Assembly: GCF_023701525.1 (NCBI RefSeq)
Contig: NZ_JAMQAW010000052.1
Coordinates: forward strand, 62,001 to 126,000
Direction of reading: 5' to 3'
DNA length: 64,000 nt
Source of the DNA: Streptomyces albipurpureus
GTDB taxonomy: Bacteria; Actinomycetota; Actinomycetes; Streptomycetales; Streptomycetaceae
The position numbers and the translations under genes were made by a program. This document shows, one piece after another, positions 16,287 through 23,657 of this stretch. The notes under the pieces are model-generated. The model worked only from the letters and a program-made list of their open reading frames with translations. It was not told the DNA's origin and did no database searches. Every line of letters starts with the position of its first letter. Within the stretch, counting starts at the first letter, position 1.

Positions 16287-17798
16287 CTATCTGTCCCCGA
16301 AGATCGTGCGGTGCCAGTCCTTCCTGGCCACCGCGGTGTTGTCGTACATCACATGCTTGACCTGCGTGTATTCATCGAAGGAGTACACCGACATGTCCTT
16401 GCCGTATCCCGATGCCTTGGTGCCTCCGTGCGGCATCTCGCTGATGATCGGGATGTGGTCGTTCACCCAGACACAGCCCGCCTTGATCTCACGGGTGGCC
16501 CGGCCCGCACGGAAGACGTCGCGCGTCCACGCGGAGGCGGCGAGGCCGTACGGGGTGTCGTTGGCGAGCGCGATGCCCTCGTCGTCCGAGTCGAAGGGCA
16601 GGATCACGAGGACAGGGCCGAAGATCTCGGACTGGACGACCTCGCTGTCCTGGGCGGCGCCCGCGATCAGGGTCGGAAGGTAGAACGCGCCCTCGGGGTG
16701 GTTCTTCGGTACGGCACCGCCGGTGACGACGGTGGCGTAGGCGCGGGCCCGCTCCACAAAGGCGGCGACCCGGTCGCGGTGGGTGTGCGAGACCAGCGGG
16801 CCGAGGTCGGTGGAGGGGTCGAAGGGGTCACCGACGCGGACCCCGGCCATCACATCGGCGATGCCCGCGGTCAGCTGGTCGTAGAGCGGGCGCTGGACGT
16901 AGACGCGGGTGGCCGCGGTGCAGTCCTGGCCCGAGTTGATCAGCGCTCCGGCGACCGCGCCCTGGATGGCGGCCTCGGGGTCGGCGTCATCGAACACGAC
17001 GAAGGGGGCCTTGCCGCCCAGTTCGAGGTGGAGGCGCTTCACGGTGGAGGTGGCGATCTCGGCGACCCGCTTGCCCACGGCCGTCGAGCCGGTGAAGGAG
17101 GTCATGGCGACATCGGGATGCCCCACGAGGTGCTCACCCGCACCCAGGCCGGCGCCGGAGATGATGTTGATGACGCCGTCGGGGATACCGGCCTCGGTCG
17201 CCGCCTGGGCGAACATCAACGAGGTCAGCGGGGTGATCTCGGCGGGCTTGAGAACGATGGTGTTACCAGCGGCGATGGCCGGAAGGATCTTCCAGGCAGC
17301 CATCTGGAGGGGGTAGTTCCAAGGGGCGATGGAACCGACGACGCCGATGGCCTCGCGCCGTACGTAGGAGGTGTGGTCGGCGCTGTACTCACCGGCCGAC
17401 TGCCCCTGGAGGTGGCGGGCCGCACCCGCGAAGAAGGCCGTGTTGTCCACGGTGCCGGGGACGTCGAACTCGGTGCTGAGCTTGATCGGCTTCCCGCACT
17501 GGAGGGATTCGGTCCGGGCGAAGTCATCGGCCTGGGCGGCGAGCACGGACGCGAAGCTGTGCAGCGCGTCGGAACGCTCACCGGGGGTCGCGCCGGCCCA
17601 CTGGGGGAATGCCTCGCGCGCGGCACCGACGGCCGCGTCGACGTCGGCGTCACCCGCGAGCTCATAGCCGAGGACGGTCTCACCGGTGGCCGGGTTGACG
17701 ATGTTCTGGGTACGTCCCGAGGTGCCGGGCCGTAGCCGCCCGCCGATGTACTGCGCGCCGTCCGCGAAACGGTCCTGCATCTGGTCGCGGTTGCCCAT
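16287..17798 (-). CDS. NAD-dependent aldehyde dehydrogenase, probable gamma-aminobutyraldehyde dehydrogenase
   Basis: 503 residues from ATG 17798, chosen for GGAG at 7-nt spacing. Class I/II ALDH fold: substrate channel motif APWNYPLQMAAWK, cofactor loop SFTGSTAVGKRV, general base in LELGGKAP and nucleophilic Cys in SGQDCTAATRV (near residue 291). It is close to PatD/Prr enzymes that oxidise 4-aminobutanal to GABA, and it heads the potDABC-oxidase cluster, which supports that substrate. It resembles the second dehydrogenase at 23648-25087 through most of its length, so the two are paralogues with possibly different aldehydes. Upstream are three 11-bp direct repeats. Confidence 0.88.
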   Translation of the reverse strand: MGNRDQMQDRFADGAQYIGGRLRPGTSGRTQNIVNPATGETVLGYELAGDADVDAAVGAAREAFPQWAGATPGERSDALHSFASVLAAQADDFARTESLQCGKPIKLSTEFDVPGTVDNTAFFAGAARHLQGQSAGEYSADHTSYVRREAIGVVGSIAPWNYPLQMAAWKILPAIAAGNTIVLKPAEITPLTSLMFAQAATEAGIPDGVINIISGAGLGAGEHLVGHPDVAMTSFTGSTAVGKRVAEIATSTVKRLHLELGGKAPFVVFDDADPEAAIQGAVAGALINSGQDCTAATRVYVQRPLYDQLTAGIADVMAGVRVGDPFDPSTDLGPLVSHTHRDRVAAFVERARAYATVVTGGAVPKNHPEGAFYLPTLIAGAAQDSEVVQSEIFGPVLVILPFDSDDEGIALANDTPYGLAASAWTRDVFRAGRATREIKAGCVWVNDHIPIISEMPHGGTKASGYGKDMSVYSFDEYTQVKHVMYDNTAVARKDWHRTIFGDR

Positions 17799-18111
17799 GA
17801 CGGTCTCCGTAGCCCCAGTTCGATTGTCATCGCACTGGAGGTCGACTGGTTGGTGCCTGGCTCTTGCCGAGGCGGTGTCTGAATCGTGCCTGAAAGATGT
17901 CTGAATGTCGTGGGCCAAGAACGCCTGGATTTTGACGCCCGACGTTGTTGTCCCAGCCTGATGGGAGTGCCGATCCTGACAGAGCACCGATGACCCAACA
18001 AGTGATTCCGTTGTTGCCTTTTGGTTACGCGACGGAATCGGTCGACCATGTGTCGGGTGGAGGAGCTAATACCCGTACGGAGTGTCAGTGGTGGATGGAA
18101 GACTCAGCTGC
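17799..18111. other. divergent intergenic region between ALDH and NADAR genes
   Basis: This 313-bp gap holds the upstream regulatory region of the leftward polyamine operon and of the rightward NADAR gene. The only clear structure is the triple 11-bp repeat at 17876-17906. The right part (17960-18080) is relatively AT-rich (TGTTGCCTTTTGGTTACG) and may hold the NADAR promoter; I could not fix the hexamers. Confidence 0.5.
17876..17906. promoter_or_regulatory. three 11-bp direct repeats upstream of the polyamine operon
   Basis: On the plus strand TGTCTGAAT, TGCCTGAAA and TGTCTGAAT start at 17876, 17887 and 17898, exactly 11 bp apart. On the minus strand each reads (A/T)TTCAG(A/G)CA. One unit per helical turn, 78 bp before the dehydrogenase start, is the layout of an OmpR-type response-regulator site such as the PhoP (PHO) box. 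Confidence 0.6.
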
Positions 18112-18666
18112 ATGGCAATGGACAAGCTGATTCAGCAGGTCAGCAGTGGTGAGCGCGTCAAGTATCTGCATTTCTGGGGTCATACACCGCGCCCGGACGG
18201 AGAGATCGGAGCGAGCTGTCTCAGCCAGTGGTGGCCATCGCCCTTTGTCGTCGACGGAGTGCGTTACGCGACGGCTGAGCACTGGATGATGGCGGAGAAG
18301 GCCCGGCTGTTCGAAGACACCGACGCGGAGCAGCAGGCGCTCGCGGCGGGCAGTCCGGCCCAGGCGAAGAACGCGGGTCGGATGGTGCGCGGCTTCGACG
18401 AGATCGTGTGGAAGCGGGAGCGCTTTCGCATCGTGCGCACGGGCAGTGTGCACAAGTTCGGTCAGCTCTCGGAGCTGGGGGCGTTTCTGCTGGGCACGGG
18501 TGAGCGGGTGCTGGTGGAGGCGAGCCCGCGGGACCGGATCTGGGGCATCGGTCTGACGGCCGACGATGAGCGGGCGACCGACCCGACGCGCTGGCGGGGG
18601 CTGAATCTGCTGGGATTCGCTCTGATGGAGGCGCGCGAGGAGTTGCGGGGCAGGGCGGGCGGTTAG
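18112..18666 (+). CDS. NADAR-family (YbiA/RibX-like) protein
   Basis: A 184-residue NADAR-domain protein. Family hallmarks are YLHFWGH near the start, CLSQWWPSPFVVDGVRYATAEHWMMAEKA (substrate pocket; the AEHWMM motif is diagnostic), the KFGQLSELGAFLLGTGERVLVEASP block, and RIWGIGL near the end. NADAR proteins are glycosidases acting on ribosylated substrates: YbiA on riboflavin intermediates and others on ADP-ribosylated guanine. ATG 18112 starts just before the conserved domain; a GTG at 18082 is an alternative. It stands alone between the polyamine operon and a 570-bp gap, so the substrate cannot be inferred. Confidence 0.85.
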   Translation: MAMDKLIQQVSSGERVKYLHFWGHTPRPDGEIGASCLSQWWPSPFVVDGVRYATAEHWMMAEKARLFEDTDAEQQALAAGSPAQAKNAGRMVRGFDEIVWKRERFRIVRTGSVHKFGQLSELGAFLLGTGERVLVEASPRDRIWGIGLTADDERATDPTRWRGLNLLGFALMEAREELRGRAGG

Positions 18667-19237
18667 CGCGTCGGCTGCTCGCACCTCTCGCGGAGCCACT
18701 GCCGCACAGCGCCCCCCTTCGCTCCTGGAATTCGTTGGCCGGAGGTGGGGGCGTGGCCGTTGACCAGTGCTCAGAAGACTTCTGGACCATGGTTCGCAAG
18801 CCCGCTATGGCTGCCGGGCAGTACGCCTGTCCATCGCGGCGCTCCGATGGCCGCCGACGCCATGGTCCTGCGGGGAAGCACCGCGTCCGCGTTCCGAAGT
18901 GCCCGCCCCTACGTGCACCAGAGGCGGAGCCACGCTCATACGGGGAACGCCACACCCCTGAGATGGCGGACGCGGGTGCGCACCATCGGTTCGGCGTCGC
19001 GGGGAGCGGGGGGTGTCAGCGATTCCCCGCGGGCACGGAGACACGGACTGCCCGATCTCGACGTACCCGCTCGGGAACGCCGCAGAGGCTCGTGGGCTCG
19101 CGGCGCCCCGGGTTCCGTCGGAATCCACCGCTGGTGGAGCACGGATCGGCTGGGCGGGCGAGACCAGTGGGCCCGGGGCGGCGCACCCCGCCCGGGCGGA
19201 CCGCCGCGGTCTGCTCGCCCCCAGGGTCCGCTCGCCG
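18667..19237. other. 571-bp intergenic region
   Basis: The flanking genes converge here (NADAR rightward, DUF4190 leftward). Several frames are open only because of high GC, and none shows a domain, signal or ribosome site. I see no tRNA-like T-loop. A hairpin at 19172-19196 is the only defined structure. Confidence 0.55.
19172..19196 (-). terminator. hairpin downstream of the DUF4190 gene
   Basis: CCCGGG(G)CGG pairs with CCGCCCGGG with one bulged G and a six-nt loop, 42 nt after the DUF4190 stop on the leftward strand. Confidence 0.4.
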
Positions 19238-19852
19238 CTAGATCTGCTCGCTGGCGATCCCCCACACCATCAGCACGAGATACAGCACACCGAGCACAAT
19301 CCCGATCACCCCCAGGATGATCCCGGAGAGCGCCATCCCGCCGTTGTCCGCCTCGCCCTGCCGCACCCGCTTGCGGCCGATGCTGCCGAAGACGATCGCC
19401 ATGATGCCCAGGATGATCGACAGCACCCCGTAGAGGCAGAACAGCACGGTGGAGACGATGCCCAGCACCATCGCGGTGGTGCCCAGACCGTTCTGCTGGG
19501 GAAGCATGGGCTGATGCCCCTGCTGGCCATAGGCCGAGTAACCCGGGTAGGGCGCATAACCCTGGTTCGGCTGCGGGGCGGTCGGCGCCGCCGGGTAGCC
19601 GTAGGGGCCCGCCGGTGGTGTGGCCGGACCGCCGGGCGCCATCGGGGGCGGGGGTATCGCACCCATGGGGGGCTGGGACCCAGCGCCAGGCATGGCGGCG
19701 ATGGTCGGCTGGTCGTGGACGTGCGGCGATGGATAGGCCGGAGTGGCGGGCCCGGTGGCACCGCCGTGGGGCGCCCCCTGCTCGGGCGCTGCCCATGGAT
19801 CGCGGTCGCGAGGCTCATGGGCGCCGCTCGGCTGGGACGGGTGATTGGTCAT
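19238..19852 (-). CDS. Pro/Gly-rich DUF4190-type membrane protein
   Basis: 204 residues. The first 120 are a Pro/Gly/Gln/Tyr-rich disordered cytoplasmic region (PYPGYSAYGQQG). It is followed by two hydrophobic segments, GTTAMVLGIVSTVLFCLYGVLSIILGIMAIVFG (a long hairpin-like pair) and MALSGIILGVIGIVLGVLYLVLMVWGIA. A conserved RKRVRQGEADNGGMA loop lies between them, the DUF4190 pattern. The function of the family is unknown. ATG 19852 follows GGAGAACC. It is monocistronic and divergent from the adenosine-deaminase-family gene. Confidence 0.82.
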   Translation of the reverse strand: MTNHPSQPSGAHEPRDRDPWAAPEQGAPHGGATGPATPAYPSPHVHDQPTIAAMPGAGSQPPMGAIPPPPMAPGGPATPPAGPYGYPAAPTAPQPNQGYAPYPGYSAYGQQGHQPMLPQQNGLGTTAMVLGIVSTVLFCLYGVLSIILGIMAIVFGSIGRKRVRQGEADNGGMALSGIILGVIGIVLGVLYLVLMVWGIASEQI

Positions 19853-19965
19853 GGTTCTCCCCCCGGTTGTCCTCCGGTCATGCTAAAGCCTTTGGTCTGG
19901 TGGCGAACCGGCCGCCTACGATGATCCCTGCCCCGGACGCTTGATCACACCTGGAGGACCCCCCG

Positions 19966-20991
19966 ATGACGGATCTGCACAGCTTCATCGCGGGGCTGCC
20001 CAAGGCCGAGTTGCATGTGCACCACGTGGGGTCGGCCTCGCCGCGCATCGTCGCCGCTCTGGCGGCCGCGCACCCGGACTCCCGGGTGCCGACGGACCCC
20101 GAGGCGCTGGTGGACTACTTCACCTTCACCGATTTCGCGCACTTCATCGATGTCTATCTCTCGGTGGTCGATCTGATCCGCACCCCCGAGGACGTACGTC
20201 TGCTCACCTTCGAGGTGGCGCGTGACATGGCCCGGCAGAACATTCGCTATGCCGAGTTGACCATCACGCCCTTCAGCTCGACCCGCCGCGGCATCGACGA
20301 GAGGGCCTTCATGGCCGCGATCGAGGACGCCCGCGAGGCCGCCGAGCGAGAGCTGGGCGTGGTGCTGCGGTGGTGCTTCGACATCCCCGGGGAGGCGGGG
20401 CTCGAAGCGGCCGAGGAGACCACCCGGCTCGCGGTGGACCTGCGCCCCGAGGGATTGGTCTCCTTCGGCCTCGGCGGTCCGGAGATCGGTGTGGCCAGGC
20501 CGCAGTTCAAGTCGTACTTCGACCGGGCCATCGCGGCCGGGCTGCGGTCCGTACCGCATGCCGGTGAGACCACGGGCCCTGAAACCATTTGGGACGCGCT
20601 CAACGACCTGCGGGCCGAGCGCATCGGACACGGCACCAGCGCCACCCAGGACCCGGCGCTGCTGGCACACCTCGCCGAGCACCGCATTCCGCTGGAGGTC
20701 TGCCCCACCTCGAACATCGCCACCCGGGCCGTCCTCGACCTCGATCAGCATCCGATCAAGGAGATGGTCGCCGCCGGAGTGCTGGTGACGGTCAACAGCG
20801 ACGATCCGCCGATGTTCGGTACGGATCTGAACACCGAGTACGGGGTTGCCGCCCGGCTGCTCGGCCTCGATGAGCGCGGTGTCGCGGAGCTGGCGAAGAA
20901 CGCCGTGGAGGCGTCGTTCCTCGACAGCTCCGGCAAGACCAGGATCAGCTCGGAGATCGACGCCTACACCCAGGCCTGGCTCGCGCCGTAG
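19966..20991 (+). CDS. adenosine-deaminase-family enzyme, probable aminodeoxyfutalosine deaminase
   Basis: A 341-residue metal-dependent amidohydrolase. Zinc ligands and catalytic residues are visible as HVHHVGS (residues 17-23), SVPHAGETTGP (His and catalytic Glu), RIGHGTSA and TVNSDDPPMFG (Asp). The first motif differs from the classical HLHLEG of adenosine deaminases. In Streptomyces, which make menaquinone by the futalosine pathway, a protein of this type deaminates aminodeoxyfutalosine. I recall the S. coelicolor protein in this chromosomal position being assigned that role. GGAGG precedes ATG 19966. Plain adenosine deaminase activity is the alternative. Confidence 0.75.
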   Translation: MTDLHSFIAGLPKAELHVHHVGSASPRIVAALAAAHPDSRVPTDPEALVDYFTFTDFAHFIDVYLSVVDLIRTPEDVRLLTFEVARDMARQNIRYAELTITPFSSTRRGIDERAFMAAIEDAREAAERELGVVLRWCFDIPGEAGLEAAEETTRLAVDLRPEGLVSFGLGGPEIGVARPQFKSYFDRAIAAGLRSVPHAGETTGPETIWDALNDLRAERIGHGTSATQDPALLAHLAEHRIPLEVCPTSNIATRAVLDLDQHPIKEMVAAGVLVTVNSDDPPMFGTDLNTEYGVAARLLGLDERGVAELAKNAVEASFLDSSGKTRISSEIDAYTQAWLAP

Positions 20992-21060
20992 GCGAGCGAG
21001 GCGCGCACCGGCGGAGTGATCCAGTGGGGGCTGATCGCCCGCCGGGGCGACAATGGCCCC

Positions 21061-21789
21061 ATGCGTACCGTCACCGCCGTAGGGCACCGAGGTGATCCCT
21101 ATCTTGTCCGTGAGAACACCCTCCCCTCACTGCGCTCGGCCATCAGCCGGGGTGCGGACTCCGTGGAGATCGATGTACGGATCACCCGCGACGGGGTGCC
21201 CGTACTGCTGCATGACGCCACCCTGAAGCGGCTGTGGGAACACGACCGCCCGCTCAGGGAGCTGACACGGATCCAGGTCGCCGAGGTGACCGGCGGCAAG
21301 GTCCCCACCCTGGCCGAGGCGCTGCGGGAACTGGCCGACCACCGGGTGATGATCGATCTGCCCGGCGCGTCCCAGGAGTCGGTGCGCACGGTGGTGGGGG
21401 TCGTCCATGACAGTGCGGCGGCCGGGCAGGTCTACTACTGCGCGGGTGCGGCCACCATGCTCGCCGTACGCGACGCTGACCCCGCGGCCGAGATCGCGCT
21501 GACCTGGACCTCGCTCGCCCCACCGCGCCCCGCCCTGATCGCGGCCGTGCGGCCGCGCTATCTCAACTACCGATTCGGTCTGGTCAGTCGGGAGCTGACG
21601 GATCGGGTGCATCGGGACGGAATGCTGGTTTCCGCCTGGACAGCCGATACCCGGCGCACCATGCGTCGATTGATCGACGCGGGCGTTGACTCCATCACCA
21701 CCAATCGCATAGGCACCCTGCGTTCCGTAGTCGCCACGTTCACCGGCAAGGACTCTCCGGTGAACGCGCCATCTCCAGCGCAGAGTTGA
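21061..21789 (+). CDS. glycerophosphodiester phosphodiesterase
   Basis: A 242-residue GDPD-family TIM barrel. The catalytic set is complete: GHRGDPYLVRENTLPS (His, Arg, Glu), VEIDVRITRDGVPVLLHDATL (Glu/Asp metal ligands and second His) and WTADTRRTMRRLIDAGVDSITTN at the C-terminal strands. There is no signal peptide, so it is probably cytoplasmic. It hydrolyses glycerophosphodiesters to glycerol-3-phosphate and an alcohol. It lies 69 nt after the deaminase gene on the same strand, without a clear ribosome site, and may be cotranscribed with it. Confidence 0.88.
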   Translation: MRTVTAVGHRGDPYLVRENTLPSLRSAISRGADSVEIDVRITRDGVPVLLHDATLKRLWEHDRPLRELTRIQVAEVTGGKVPTLAEALRELADHRVMIDLPGASQESVRTVVGVVHDSAAAGQVYYCAGAATMLAVRDADPAAEIALTWTSLAPPRPALIAAVRPRYLNYRFGLVSRELTDRVHRDGMLVSAWTADTRRTMRRLIDAGVDSITTNRIGTLRSVVATFTGKDSPVNAPSPAQS

Positions 21790-21842
21790 TCATTTCCGGC
21801 ATGATGGACCCACCCCTCACACCCTCCGGCCCAGGAGCACCG

Positions 21843-22628
21843 ATGGTCGACAGAATCCGTACCGATGTGGCACACAACGCCCGAGTGTGGAATCACTGGC
21901 TGGGCGGCAAGGACAACTACCCGGTGGATCGCGCGGTGGGTGACCATGTCACCGCGCTCTTTCCGAGCATCGGTGAAGTCGCCCGCGCGGACCGGGCGTT
22001 CCTGCGCCGCGCGGTGACCCATCTGACCGCCGAGGCGGGCATACGGCAGTTCCTCGACATCGGTACCGGGCTGCCCACCGCCGAGAACACCCATGAGGTC
22101 GCCCAGCGCATCGCGCCCGACGCCCGGATCGTCTATGTCGACAACGATCCGATCGTGCTGGCGCACGCGCGGGCCCTGCTGACGAGCGCCCCCGAGGGGG
22201 CGACCTCCTATCTGGACGCGGATGCCCACCATCCGCGGGAGATCGTGCGCGCCGTCACCGGACCCTTGGACCTCTCCCGCCCGGTGGCCGTGATACTGCT
22301 CGGCATCCTGAACTTCGTCCTCGACACCGATCAGGCCCGCTCCATCACCCGCGACCTGATGGCGGCGATGCCCTCGGGAAGCTATCTGGTGATCACCCAT
22401 CCGACGCTGGAGCTGGGCGGCGAGGGAAACGTGGACGCCATGGCCTTCTGGAACGAGAACGCCACCCCACCCATCACCGCCCGCTCCGGAGCGGAGATCC
22501 GCTCATTCCTGGAGGGGCTGGAGATTCTGGAGCCGGGGGTGGTCTCCTGCGCGCACTGGCGGATCGAGGCGGACTCGGCCCAACCTCCGATGGTGGCGCA
22601 GTACGGGGCAGTGGCCCGCAAGCCCTAG
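21843..22628 (+). CDS. SAM-dependent methyltransferase (Methyltransf_19/DUF574 type)
   Basis: 261 residues from ATG 21843, with AGGAG at 6-nt spacing; earlier ATGs at 21801/21804 lack one. The N-terminal TDVAHNARVWNHWLGGKDNY is the hallmark of an actinomycete-expanded methyltransferase family. The SAM-binding glycine motif is FLDIGTGLPTAENTHE, and the acidic strand-2 end is IVYVDNDPIV. Substrates are unknown for nearly all members. It is 53 bp after GDPD and probably an independent unit. Confidence 0.85.
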   Translation: MVDRIRTDVAHNARVWNHWLGGKDNYPVDRAVGDHVTALFPSIGEVARADRAFLRRAVTHLTAEAGIRQFLDIGTGLPTAENTHEVAQRIAPDARIVYVDNDPIVLAHARALLTSAPEGATSYLDADAHHPREIVRAVTGPLDLSRPVAVILLGILNFVLDTDQARSITRDLMAAMPSGSYLVITHPTLELGGEGNVDAMAFWNENATPPITARSGAEIRSFLEGLEILEPGVVSCAHWRIEADSAQPPMVAQYGAVARKP

Positions 22629-22667
22629 GCCCTGGCTCTCCGGTCGGGAAGCGGGCCTTGGCCCTTG

Positions 22668-22691
22668 ATAGGCAAGTCGATACTTGCCTAT
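22668..22691. promoter_or_regulatory. operator of the ArsR/VOC operon
   Basis: A perfect inverted repeat: ATAGGCAAGT, spacer CGAT, ACTTGCCTAT (10-bp arms). It ends 10 nt before the ArsR-type start codon, where autorepressing ArsR proteins commonly bind. It is AT-rich relative to its surroundings. Confidence 0.8.
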
Positions 22692-22701
22692 GGTGGTGGT
22701 C

Positions 22702-22995
22702 ATGGCGGAGGATGTCTTCAAGGCACTGGCCGACCCCACCCGCCGGCGCATCCTCGATGAGCTGGTGGAACGGGACGGCCAGACCCTGTTCGAGATTTGT
22801 ACGCGGCTGGTGGCCAAACACGGTCTGGGACTGTCCCGTCAGGCGATCAGTCAGCATCTGGCCGTACTGGAATCCGCGGGCCTGGTCCTTTCGCGGCGCC
22901 AGGGCCGCTACAAGTTCCATGACCTGAACACCGAACCCCTTGAGCTCATCGTGACCCGCTGGCTCAAGCCTGACGCACCGGAGAGCACCCCATGA
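22702..22995 (+). CDS. ArsR-family winged-helix repressor
   Basis: 97 residues. The DNA-binding core is ALADPTRRRILDELVERDG, followed by LSRQAISQHLAVLESAGLV (recognition helix) and a wing SRRQGRYKFHDLN. No cysteine metal-site pair is evident, so it is more like the non-metal ArsR members that sense small molecules. One short segment, LVAKHGLGLS, lengthens the loop before the recognition helix. ATG 22702 is chosen over ATG 22690, which lies inside the operator. It overlaps the VOC gene by 4 nt (ATGA). Confidence 0.88.
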   Translation: MAEDVFKALADPTRRRILDELVERDGQTLFEICTRLVAKHGLGLSRQAISQHLAVLESAGLVLSRRQGRYKFHDLNTEPLELIVTRWLKPDAPESTP

Positions 22996-23378
22996 GGATC
23001 CATCTGTCCAGTGTCTTCGTCGACGACCAGGACAAGGCCCTGCGCTTCTACACGGACGTACTGGGCTTCGTGAAGAAGACCGAGGTTCCGGTGGGCGCGG
23101 ATCGATGGCTGACCGTGGTCTCGCCGGACGATCCGGACGGGACCGAACTGCTGCTGGAGCCCGACGGCCATCCCGCCGTGAAGCCGTACAAGGCGGCGCT
23201 GGTCCAGGACGGCATCCCGGCCACCGCCTTCGCCGTGGACGACGTACAAGCGGAGTTCGACCGGCTGAGCAAGCTGGGGGTGCGCTTCACCCAGCCGCCG
23301 CTGGAGATGGGCCCGGTCACCACCGCGGTCCTGGACGACACCTGCGGGAACCTGATCCAGATCGTGCACATGAAGTAG
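22992..23378 (+). CDS. VOC-superfamily (glyoxalase/bleomycin-resistance-like) protein
   Basis: 128 residues with two beta-alpha-beta-beta-beta modules: HLSSVFVDDQDKALRFYTDVLGF, then ATAFAVDDVQAEFDRLSKLGV and DDTCGNLIQIVHM. Candidate metal ligands are His4, Glu in TELLLEPDG and the C-terminal residues. VOC proteins are dioxygenases, isomerases or binding proteins, and the reaction here is unknown. The start overlaps the ArsR stop, so a metabolite sensed by the repressor is probably the substrate or ligand. It ends at a convergent terminator. Confidence 0.88.
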   Translation: MRIHLSSVFVDDQDKALRFYTDVLGFVKKTEVPVGADRWLTVVSPDDPDGTELLLEPDGHPAVKPYKAALVQDGIPATAFAVDDVQAEFDRLSKLGVRFTQPPLEMGPVTTAVLDDTCGNLIQIVHMK

Positions 23379-23473
23379 GGACCGGGCGCCGACCAGGCCC
23401 TACCGCCCGACGATCACATCGGAGCCGTCCCCACACCGTCACCGCAGCCACGGTGGGCCGCCGACGCACACCA

Positions 23474-23510
23474 CCGCGCCCCGCACCGGAGGGAACCGGA
23501 CGGGGCGCGG
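23474..23510. terminator. bidirectional hairpin between VOC and ALDH genes
   Basis: CCGCGCCCCG and CGGGGCGCGG are perfect 10-bp arms. The loop itself contains CCGG...CCGG. It lies between convergent genes. Confidence 0.7.
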
Positions 23511-23600
23511 ATGACGGAGCCGTACCCAGCTCGGAAGCGGGCGGTCAGAGGCGACCCACGGGCACCGGGGGCCGGCGAGCCGTTGCGACTGACGCGCCGA

Positions 23601-23657
23601 TCAGCAGGATCAGACGTCGTCAGCAGGACCAGGGACCGTCAGCAGGATCAGGCGTCG
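23601..23657. repeat. three 19-bp tandem repeats at the end of the ALDH gene
   Basis: TCAGCAGGATCAGACGTCG (23601), TCAGCAGGACCAGGGACCG (23620) and TCAGCAGGATCAGGCGTCG (23639). The third copy includes the ALDH stop codon, so the repeats look like 3'-end duplications. Confidence 0.75.

Noticed and set aside
18667..19237. tRNA or small-protein gene in the gap
   Set aside because: No cloverleaf or GTTCRA T-loop in a tRNA context, and the open frames lack start signals and recognisable composition.
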